Source: an uncultured Dyadobacter sp.
Lineage (GTDB): Bacteria; Bacteroidota; Bacteroidia; Cytophagales; Spirosomataceae
DNA: 5,893 nucleotides
Assembly (NCBI GenBank): GCA_946481035.1
Contig: CAMLNK010000294.1
Span: 1-5,893, forward strand
Reading direction: 5' to 3'
Position 1 is the stretch's first letter. The number at the start of each line of letters is the position of its first letter. The notes under the pieces are model-generated. The model was given only the letters and a program-made list of their open reading frames with translations, searched no databases and had not been told where the DNA came from. Both the position numbers and the translations under genes were made by a program. Below are positions 1-5,893 of the stretch, in pieces.

Positions 1-504
1 CTTTACAAATCCCATATCGAGATACTGTACCGGTATGGCCATAAACTGACCACCGACACGCAACTGGTCGAAGACTCGATCCAGGACATGTTTATCGAGC
101 TCTGGAACAGCCGCAAAAGGCTTTCGGATACCGATAGCATCAAATATTACCTTTTCCGGGTGCTGCGGCGCAAAATCACGCAGCACCCGCTAAACCGAAA
201 CGTAGCCGGTGCCGGGGCGGAGCTTTCCGCTTTCGAGCACCGGTATTTTTCCGTTTCCATCGAAAGCGAGCTCATCGATACCGAGAGCGAACAGGGCCGC
301 TCCCATGCGCTCGGCCGCGCGCTCACGCAACTGCCCGCGCGCCAGCAGGAGGCGGTGAACCTGCGCTATTACCACGAGTTCAACCACCAGCAGATCGCCG
401 AGATCATGAACATTTCACTGCAATCGGTGCATAATACGCTGCAAAAATCCATGAAAGGGCTGCGTGAGCTGCTATTTCAAAAAAAAAATCATTTCCCGGG
501 GTAA
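1..504 (+). CDS. ECF-type RNA polymerase sigma-70 factor (FecI-like), 5' partial
   Basis: This is a cytoplasmic sigma factor expected to direct RNA polymerase to the promoter of the adjacent uptake genes when freed from its anti-sigma partner. The frame is open from base 1, so the true start lies upstream; the first in-frame ATG (88) falls inside conserved region 2 and is not the start. The visible 167 residues begin with region 2 (about 1-75), including LYRYGHKLTTDTQLVEDSIQ followed by DMFIELW, the core-binding helix and -10 recognition area. A variable linker follows. Region 4 (about 108-158) contains LPARQQEAVNLRYY and a helix-turn-helix in QQIAEIMNISLQSVHNTL, typical of Bacteroidota ECF factors. 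Such proteins usually have about 180-200 residues, so perhaps 15-30 are missing. The gene ends in TAA just after a run of ten A residues. It lies 54 bp before the FecR-type gene, its probable cognate anti-sigma factor. The target promoter is not identifiable from sequence. Confidence 0.93.
   Translation, partial: LYKSHIEILYRYGHKLTTDTQLVEDSIQDMFIELWNSRKRLSDTDSIKYYLFRVLRRKITQHPLNRNVAGAGAELSAFEHRYFSVSIESELIDTESEQGRSHALGRALTQLPARQQEAVNLRYYHEFNHQQIAEIMNISLQSVHNTLQKSMKGLRELLFQKKNHFPG
479..488 (+). repeat. A10 homopolymer tract at the 3' end of the sigma gene
   Basis: Ten consecutive A residues span codons CAA AAA AAA AAT, eight codons before the sigma stop. Tracts of this length are prone to polymerase slippage and replication indels. 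Loss of one A would open the sigma frame as far as TGA at 560-562, overlapping the next gene's ATG. Gain of one A would also read on, to TGA at 540-542. Whether slippage happens is unknown. Confidence 0.9.
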
Positions 505-538
505 TCTGCCTACGTTTCTCCCATTTGTTTTTGAAGGG

Positions 539-560
539 ATGAAAAACCAGATTTTTCCAT
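539..560 (+). promoter_or_regulatory. Small hairpin touching the anti-sigma start codon
   Basis: An inverted repeat GAAAAA (541-546), loop CCAGA, TTTTTC (552-557) lies directly before the ATG at 559. If C558 is bulged, two more pairs form, A539-T560 and T540-A559, drawing the first two bases of the start codon into the stem. The stem is almost all A-U and therefore weak. Bases 539-562 also read as a seven-codon mini-ORF, MKNQIFP, whose TGA overlaps the downstream ATG as ATGA. A role in coupling or limiting anti-sigma translation is inference; chance is a realistic alternative in this AT-rich gap. Confidence 0.3.
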
Positions 561-1569
561 GAATTATTTGTCATTTGAGCCGGAGGATTTTGCCACGGAT
601 GCATTGTTTTGCAGCTGGGTGCTTCATCCTTCTCCCGAAACGGAGCTTTTCTGGCTCGACTGGCTGCGCAACAATCCCGACAAAGCGCGAGACATCGAGC
701 TCGCGCGCCAAATGGTGTTGCTCGCGTCGTCCGACGAAGCTCCTGCACCGGGATCGGAAACCGTAGACCGCATTTGGCAGGGTATTGAAGAGGGAAAAAA
801 CAGGAAGGTCATTCATTTTCCCAACAGGACGATCTGGCTGAAAGCGGCGGCCGCGGTAGCGCTGCTGCTGGTCGCATTCGGCGGCTATTTCTACCGAACG
901 GGTCAGAAACACACTTATCACACTGCATTTGGTGAATCGCGGCGGGTGTTACTGCCCGACGGTACATTGGTGACGCTCAATGCGAATTCGGGCTTGCGTG
1001 TGGCCGACCGCTGGGGCAGGCGCACCGAGCGGGAGGTTTGGCTGGAAGGGGAGGCTTTTTTTAGTGTAAGTAAATTAAAAAAGGCAGGCCAGGCCGTCAA
1101 ATTTACCGTTCATACCCACGACTTGAATGTGGAAGTGCGCGGGACGGAGTTCAACGTTAACACCCGGCAGAACCAGACGCAAGTCGTGCTGAGCGAAGGC
1201 CTGGTGCATTTACGGCTCAATGACCGCTCGGAAAAGGAAATTCAAATGAAACCGGGCGACCTGGTCGGTTTTTCGAAGAGCAAGCGGCAGCTGCGCATTC
1301 GTCACCTGCCTGACGCCAGCCCGATGTATTCGTGGAAGAACAACCGCTGGACTTTGAACGACGCCTCGCTCGGGGAAATAGCCGGGCTGATCCAGGAAAC
1401 GTATGGAGTAACCGTTAGCATTGAAAATGATTCTTTGAAAAGACAAACCGTGAACGGAATCGTCCCGACCGACAACATGGGCGATCTTCTGAGCGCACTT
1501 GAAAGCATTCTTCCCATTACCATTTCACACCAGGAGCAACGGGTGACGATCCGGGGCCGCCCTAACTGA
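559..1569 (+). CDS. FecR-family anti-sigma factor (inner-membrane regulator)
   Basis: This is a single-pass inner-membrane protein of 336 residues, expected to bind the upstream sigma factor in the cytoplasm and receive the receptor's signal in the periplasm. The cytoplasmic N-terminal part (1-90) contains the sigma-binding region, with the family pattern FWLDWLRNNPDKARDIELAR at 31-50. One membrane segment follows at about 93-112 (WLKAAAAVALLLVAFGGYFY), with RTGQK just outside. The FecR domain occupies about 119-217 and shows GESRRVLLPDGTLVTLNANS (126-145), VWLEGEAFFSV (160-170) and VRGTEFNV (193-200). The C-terminal DUF4974-type region (about 263-332) has the alternating strand-helix pattern of an STN-like fold. 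Length and domain order are normal for the family. The start is fixed by an in-frame TGA at 532-534 with no other ATG between. No good Shine-Dalgarno sequence stands at the usual distance, as is common in Bacteroidota. It is almost surely co-transcribed with its neighbours. Confidence 0.95.
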   Translation: MNYLSFEPEDFATDALFCSWVLHPSPETELFWLDWLRNNPDKARDIELARQMVLLASSDEAPAPGSETVDRIWQGIEEGKNRKVIHFPNRTIWLKAAAAVALLLVAFGGYFYRTGQKHTYHTAFGESRRVLLPDGTLVTLNANSGLRVADRWGRRTEREVWLEGEAFFSVSKLKKAGQAVKFTVHTHDLNVEVRGTEFNVNTRQNQTQVVLSEGLVHLRLNDRSEKEIQMKPGDLVGFSKSKRQLRIRHLPDASPMYSWKNNRWTLNDASLGEIAGLIQETYGVTVSIENDSLKRQTVNGIVPTDNMGDLLSALESILPITISHQEQRVTIRGRPN

Positions 1570-1600
1570 CAGCTAAAATTTTTATCGAAACCTTCAACCA

Positions 1601-4600
1601 ATGCGCATGAAAAAGATCAACTTACTCATGATGGGAATGCTATGCGTGGGCGGTTCTGTGGCCAATGCCCAGACGTTCGCCCGCGGGCAGGTCCCGCAGC
1701 CCCAACGCAGCGAGCAGCCATCCTACCGAAGCCTCGACCAGGTCCTGCGCGACCTAGAAAAGCGGCATTCCGTATATTTTATGTACCACAATGATAAAAT
1801 CAAGTCGTTGCAGGTGCAGTACCAGAGCCGGAATGGCGAAGGCATAGAGGAAACCCTCGACCGCATTTTGAAAGCCAACGGTTTGGAATACAAAAAACAT
1901 GGCAAGATCTACGCCATCTTCCCGAAAGACGCTGACGCAGGCTCGGTACGCGAACTGAAACAAAGTCTGCGGCAAACCCAGCTGCCGCCGGCCAATACTG
2001 TACCGGCCGGTGCGGAATCTTCGCTTGACAACCGGCCCGGTGCAAGCACGATCAGCCCTGAAAATGCGCCTAAGGTGATTAATGTCCGTGGCAAAGTCAC
2101 CGACGAAAAGAACGATGCGCTGCCGGGTGTGAGCATTGTGCTCAAAGGCACCCAGCGCGGTACTACTACCAATGCGGAAGGGCAGTATGAGCTTGAAATT
2201 CCGGACGAATCGGCATCCGGGGCCGTACTGGTGTACAGTTTCGTGGGGTATGCGAGCCAGGAAGTGGTCGTAGGCGGCCGCACGAGCATTGACGTGGCCA
2301 TGCAGGTGAGCGAGCGCGGGCTGGACGAAATCGTGGTGGTAGGGTACGGAGAGCAGCGTAAAAGCGATGTTACCGGTGCTTCCAGTAGTGTTTCGGCAAG
2401 AGAAATCGCCAAGCGTCCGCTGGTGCGCGTGGAGCAGGCATTGCAGGGTACCACTTCCGGCGTAACGGTTTCCAGTTCGAGCGGACAGCCGGGCAGGGGA
2501 TTGAACGTCCGCATTCGCGGGGCGAATTCCATTACCGGTTCCAACGAGCCGTTGTATGTGATCGATGGTTTTGTGGGCGGAAATATCGAGTCTATTAACC
2601 CGAACGATATCGAGTCGCTGGAAATACTGAAAGATGCTTCCTCGGCTGCTATTTATGGTTCGCGGGGATCAAATGGGGTGGTTTTGATCACGACCAAAAC
2701 CGGTAAGGAAGGTAAGGCGCGTGTGAATTTCAGTACCTGGTTCAGTAAGGCGAGCATTCCCAGAAAGCTGGATTTGATGAATGCCTATGACTTTGCAAGA
2801 ACCGTAAATGCACAATTCGCCTCAACAGGCAACGCGCCTGCATTCTCTGATCAACGATTGGCCGAACTGAAAGCCAATGGCGGCACCGACTGGCAGGACG
2901 AGCTGCACCAGGAGCCGTGGATACAGAATTACCAGCTTGATGTGTCAGGTGGTTCTTCCAATGTCCGATACCTGTTTTCAGCCAATTATCTGGATCAGCC
3001 GGGGTTGATTTTAAACCAATATTATAAAAGAACTACCCTGCGTGCGAACATCGATGCGAAGCTGAATGATAAGATCGATTTGAAATTCAATGTCGCGGCC
3101 ATGCTGCCGAAGAGCCGCAACAATGGCTATTCCGGCGATCTGGTCGATCCGTTCACCCAGGCTACCGAATGGGACCCGACCTCGCCCGTGCGCGACCCGG
3201 CTACGGGCCAGTTTATTTACACCGCGCCTTACGGTTCGATCCAGTACAATCCTATTTCAAGGGCGACTAACCAGCAGTTCGACAACCGCCAGGCGAATGT
3301 GACCGGTACGGCGATTTTGACCTACCGCATTCTGAAAGGATTGTCGTTTACCACCATTAATACCTACGAAATCCGCACCGGCTTCACACAGAACTTGTTC
3401 GGGCCGGGTACGACCAATGGTGTGCTGTATGCAGAAGGCAATGCGTCGCGCGGCGGTTTTTTCCAGAACAGTAATTTTTTGACCTACAAAAACACCTTCG
3501 GTGACCATTCGATAACCGTAACGGCTTTGTATGAGCAGCAGAATGGCAACAATACTTCGCTGAATGCGCGTGCCAATAATCTGTCGTCCTATGCTTTGGG
3601 ATATTATAACCTGAGTCTTGGCGCTACCCAGCTCACCAGCTCGGGCTATTCGCAGGATGCATTACAGTCCTACATGGGCCGGGTTAACTATTCTTACAAA
3701 GATAAATACCTGCTCACCGCCGCAGTCCGTACCGACGGTTCTTCCCACCTGACCCAGAAATACAGCACGTTTCCATCATTGGCATTGGGCTGGAATGTGG
3801 CTAATGAGAGTTTTATGAAGGATTCCCGCGTGTTTTCAGATCTGAAATTGCGTGCAAGCTACGGGCAAACCGGCAATCAGGCTGTGGGTGCTTACGCGAC
3901 TATTGCGCAGATCAGCACTGGCGGCCCGCAGCCGGCTTATTATTATGATGGTTCTACGCCAAGCGTTTCGACGCCACTTGGCGCGCCGGTTTCCAAAAAC
4001 CTCAAATGGGAGCGTACCGAGCAGTTTGACGTCGGTTTGGATGCCTCCTTCCTGCGCGGCCGGCTGACATTCACCGCCGATGCCTATAAAAAGAATATTT
4101 CCGACCTGCTTTATAATTACCAGGCGCCATTCTACATGGGCGGCGGCGATTACCTCCGCAACATCGGAAGCGTGGAGAACCGAGGCATCGAGTTTTCGGT
4201 AGGCGGTACGCCGGTGGTTTCGGGAAAACTGCGCTGGACTACCAATTTCAATATTTCATTCAACCGGAATAAGGTGACGGACCTCGGTGGCCTCGACAAT
4301 GTGATCGTGAACGGGATCGGCTCGGCGGGTAACAGCGCTTCTATTCTGCGGGTAGGACGGCCCTTGGGAGAGTTTTACGGCTACCAGTTTCTCGGAACCT
4401 GGAAAACCAGCGAAGCCGAAGAAGCGACCCAATTCGGTATGAAGCCCGGCGACGCCAAATATACCGATGTGAACGGCGACCACGCCTACACCGCGGCCGA
4501 CCGCATGCCGATCGGGAATGGTACGCCCAAGTATGCCTTCGGATTTATCAATGATGTGAGCTACGGCGATTTTACGCTTAGTTTCATGTTCCAGGGCACG

Positions 4601-5020
4601 CACGGCAACCAGATTTATTCGCAAACCCTCGCTTACCTCTGGGGCGGATTGGGAGACCAGCGCAATGCAACCACGCAGGAAGCGCTCAACATCTGGACGC
4701 CGCAGAATGAGACCGACAACCCGGCATTCAGCAACACCAGCAAGAATTTCAACAATAGCAGCCGGTATGTTTACAATGCGAGCTATATCAAACTGAAAAA
4801 CGTGTCGCTGACCTACAAGCTGCCTGCCGTGGTTTTGAATAAAATTAAAACCCGCAACCTGGAAGTGTACCTGAGCAGCCAGAACCTGTTCATGATCACC
4901 AAATACCCGGGCTACGATCCGGAGGTTTCGAATGGTTTCAATGCCATTACGCAGGGCTTGGAAATGGGGGTGATCCCGAACGCCAAGACCTATACGCTGG
5001 GTTTGCGGCTGGGGTTGTAA
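1601..5020 (+). CDS. SusC/RagA-type TonB-dependent outer-membrane transporter with N-terminal STN signalling domain
   Basis: This 1139-residue outer-membrane barrel imports substrate handed over by a SusD-type lipoprotein, using TonB energy. A signal peptide ends at about ANA23|Q24; translation may start at Met1 or at Met3 (MKKINLL), which looks more typical. An STN domain follows at about 44-108, marking a receptor that signals to an anti-sigma factor. A Pro/Ala/Gln-rich linker spans about 111-158. The carboxypeptidase-regulatory-like domain is at about 160-237 (VRGKVTDEKNDALPGVSIVL, then VYSFVGYASQEV). A TonB-box-like LDEIVVVGYG lies at 241-250. The plug covers about 252-366, with SusC hallmarks RGANSITGSNEPLYVIDGF, DIESLEILKDASSAAIYGSR and NGVVLITTKTG. 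The rest is barrel. An EF-hand-like loop, DVNGDHAYTAAD, is at 956-967. The protein ends LGLRLGL, so the terminal residue is Leu rather than the usual Phe. It lies 31 bp after the anti-sigma gene and 27 bp before the SusD-like gene. The substrate is undetermined. Confidence 0.97.
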   Translation: MRMKKINLLMMGMLCVGGSVANAQTFARGQVPQPQRSEQPSYRSLDQVLRDLEKRHSVYFMYHNDKIKSLQVQYQSRNGEGIEETLDRILKANGLEYKKHGKIYAIFPKDADAGSVRELKQSLRQTQLPPANTVPAGAESSLDNRPGASTISPENAPKVINVRGKVTDEKNDALPGVSIVLKGTQRGTTTNAEGQYELEIPDESASGAVLVYSFVGYASQEVVVGGRTSIDVAMQVSERGLDEIVVVGYGEQRKSDVTGASSSVSAREIAKRPLVRVEQALQGTTSGVTVSSSSGQPGRGLNVRIRGANSITGSNEPLYVIDGFVGGNIESINPNDIESLEILKDASSAAIYGSRGSNGVVLITTKTGKEGKARVNFSTWFSKASIPRKLDLMNAYDFARTVNAQFASTGNAPAFSDQRLAELKANGGTDWQDELHQEPWIQNYQLDVSGGSSNVRYLFSANYLDQPGLILNQYYKRTTLRANIDAKLNDKIDLKFNVAAMLPKSRNNGYSGDLVDPFTQATEWDPTSPVRDPATGQFIYTAPYGSIQYNPISRATNQQFDNRQANVTGTAILTYRILKGLSFTTINTYEIRTGFTQNLFGPGTTNGVLYAEGNASRGGFFQNSNFLTYKNTFGDHSITVTALYEQQNGNNTSLNARANNLSSYALGYYNLSLGATQLTSSGYSQDALQSYMGRVNYSYKDKYLLTAAVRTDGSSHLTQKYSTFPSLALGWNVANESFMKDSRVFSDLKLRASYGQTGNQAVGAYATIAQISTGGPQPAYYYDGSTPSVSTPLGAPVSKNLKWERTEQFDVGLDASFLRGRLTFTADAYKKNISDLLYNYQAPFYMGGGDYLRNIGSVENRGIEFSVGGTPVVSGKLRWTTNFNISFNRNKVTDLGGLDNVIVNGIGSAGNSASILRVGRPLGEFYGYQFLGTWKTSEAEEATQFGMKPGDAKYTDVNGDHAYTAADRMPIGNGTPKYAFGFINDVSYGDFTLSFMFQGTHGNQIYSQTLAYLWGGLGDQRNATTQEALNIWTPQNETDNPAFSNTSKNFNNSSRYVYNASYIKLKNVSLTYKLPAVVLNKIKTRNLEVYLSSQNLFMITKYPGYDPEVSNGFNAITQGLEMGVIPNAKTYTLGLRLGL

Positions 5021-5047
5021 TGGTTTCACGCATTTAAAAAGAGCATT

Positions 5048-5893
5048 ATGAAAGTCAAATATTCAATACTATCGATTCTGTTGGGCGCAGCGGTATTCTC
5101 GGGGTGTCAGAACCTGACCGAGGACCCGAAAGCGAACCTGACGCCCGGTACCTATTTCAAAACGCAGTCGGATTTGGATGGCGCGGTGTCGGCGATTTAC
5201 ATCCAGTTTGCCCGCGATGGCGCCTGGGGCTTTACCAACCGCAGCACGTCGTATTTCGGTTCCGATGATTTCACTACCGACCCGGGCTTGAACAAAGAAG
5301 ATTTCCGCCTTTTCGACCGGCTGAGCGGCGGCAGTGGTAACGGCAGCATGGTAGCACAATGGCAGGGACCCTGGCAGGGTATTTACCAGGCCAATAATGT
5401 GATTGCGAACTATGCCAAAGTGAGTTCTACCGAAGAACAGAAAAACCAGTCCGCCGGGCAGGCTTACTTCCTGCGGGCATTGGGCTACTACTACCTCGTG
5501 CGCACATTCGGGCCGGTGCCGGTGATCCTCACGCCCATCGACGTCGACGACCGCCCCGACCGTGACCCGATCGAGAAGGTTTACGAAGCCATTATCGCCG
5601 ATTTGCAGAAAGCGAAGGAGCTGTTGCCCGTCAAGTTTGATGGTGCGCCCGGCAAAGCCGACCAAATGGCCGCCCGCTCGCTGCTGGCCGACGTGTACCT
5701 CACCATGACAGGATGGCCGCTGAACCAAACCAGTAACTATGCACAAGCTGCGGCAGAGGCCGATGCGGTGATTAAATCAGGCCAGTTTAACCTGAATACG
5801 CCTTATGCGCAGGTTTTCACGACCAACAATGGTCCTGAATCGATTTTTGGGCTGCAATACAATGTCAATGGCGGCCTGCCATTGCGGAGCTCG
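5048..5893 (+). CDS. SusD/RagB-type surface substrate-binding lipoprotein, 3' partial
   Basis: This is the lipoprotein partner of the SusC-like transporter, expected to sit at the cell surface as a lid over the barrel and bind substrate. The ATG at 5048 opens a frame that runs 282 codons to the window edge without a stop. Residues 1-20 form a lipoprotein signal, MKVKYSILSILLGAAVFSGC, with a lipobox ending at Cys20; an acidic pair (Glu-Asp) follows five residues later. SusD-family features then appear: TYFKTQSDLDGAVSAIY, WQGPWQGIYQANNVI, the signature FLRALGYYYLVRTFGPVPVI and VYEAIIADLQKAKELLP, which belong to the helical TPR-like scaffold. Family members usually have 450-600 residues, so roughly the C-terminal 40-50% lies outside the window. 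A purine-rich AAAAAGAG stands 4 bp before the start and may act as a weak ribosome-binding site. The pairing with SusC is diagnostic; ligand specificity cannot be read from this part. Confidence 0.95.
   Translation, partial: MKVKYSILSILLGAAVFSGCQNLTEDPKANLTPGTYFKTQSDLDGAVSAIYIQFARDGAWGFTNRSTSYFGSDDFTTDPGLNKEDFRLFDRLSGGSGNGSMVAQWQGPWQGIYQANNVIANYAKVSSTEEQKNQSAGQAYFLRALGYYYLVRTFGPVPVILTPIDVDDRPDRDPIEKVYEAIIADLQKAKELLPVKFDGAPGKADQMAARSLLADVYLTMTGWPLNQTSNYAQAAAEADAVIKSGQFNLNTPYAQVFTTNNGPESIFGLQYNVNGGLPLRSS

Larger units (their letters stand above)
1..5893 (+). other. Probable single operon: sigma, anti-sigma, SusC, SusD
   Basis: Four co-directional genes are separated by only 54, 31 and 27 bp, and no hairpin followed by a T tract interrupts them. 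In many Bacteroidota the sigma/anti-sigma pair and the transporter pair are adjacent, with a sigma-dependent promoter before susC. Here the fecR-susC gap is too short to hold a full promoter, so either the promoter overlaps the 3' end of the fecR-type gene or transcription runs through from upstream of the sigma gene. Both operon ends lie outside the window. Confidence 0.65.

Noticed and set aside
88..504. ATG at 88 as the start of a complete sigma gene
   Set aside because: The 29 codons before it encode conserved sigma region 2 in the same frame, so the gene simply continues off the left edge.
492..518. Possible Bacteroidota promoter (TACGTTTC at 511-518 resembling TAnnTTTG)
   Set aside because: The final G is missing. 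The only TTTG-like upstream element (TTTC at 492-495) is imperfect and rather close, so the match is no better than chance in this AT-rich gap.
1909..2544. 211-codon open frame on the minus strand opposite the SusC plug region
   Set aside because: The + strand frame carries unmistakable SusC motifs here. The antisense product is low-complexity Ser/Thr/Pro-rich sequence typical of a shadow.
4256..5029. 257-codon open frame on the minus strand opposite the end of susC
   Set aside because: It overlaps conserved SusC barrel sequence, and no family motif is visible in its translation, so it is a shadow frame.
5021..5047. Terminator or attenuator between susC and susD
   Set aside because: The 27-bp gap has an A run but no inverted repeat and no hairpin followed by T residues; the two genes are expected to be co-expressed.
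5069..5746. 225-codon open frame on the minus strand opposite the SusD-like gene
   Set aside because: It lies entirely within a well-supported lipoprotein gene, and its translation shows no recognisable domain or signal. Biased codon use on the + strand readily creates such open antisense frames.

Overview
The window is a Bacteroidota outer-membrane nutrient-uptake and cell-surface-signalling locus. All genes are on the + strand. In order they are: an ECF-type sigma factor missing its N-terminus at the left edge, a FecR-family anti-sigma factor, a SusC-type TonB-dependent transporter with an N-terminal STN signalling domain, and a SusD/RagB-type surface lipoprotein cut by the right edge. The SusC/SusD pair places the DNA in the Bacteroidota. 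The moderately high GC content, the style of the sigma/FecR proteins and the lack of strong Shine-Dalgarno sequences would fit a Cytophagales member such as a Dyadobacter or Spirosoma relative. That genus-level guess is inference only.

Layout: sigma factor 1-504 (5' partial); 54-bp gap with a small hairpin and a seven-codon mini-ORF ending on the next start codon; anti-sigma factor 559-1569; 31-bp gap; SusC-like receptor 1601-5020; 27-bp gap; SusD-like lipoprotein 5048-5893 (3' partial). No gene-free stretch exceeds 60 bp, and I saw no tRNA, rRNA, mobile element, CRISPR array or clear intrinsic terminator. The long minus-strand open frames are shadows of the + strand genes.

How the genes should work together (established for this class, inferred here): SusD captures a substrate, probably a glycan or glycan-derived oligomer, at the cell surface and passes it to the SusC barrel for TonB-driven import. 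Substrate occupancy is relayed by the STN domain of SusC to the periplasmic C-terminal region of the FecR protein. This changes the FecR protein's hold on the sigma factor, which then directs transcription of the transport genes. The substrate cannot be deduced because no enzyme gene lies in the window.

This is a known type of system, and I did not find a convincing new one. The points that merit a second look are local. The sigma/anti-sigma junction has an A10 tract whose one-base loss would join the sigma frame to the anti-sigma start through an ATGA overlap, and a hairpin touching the anti-sigma start codon. The very short fecR-susC gap raises the question of where the sigma-dependent promoter lies.
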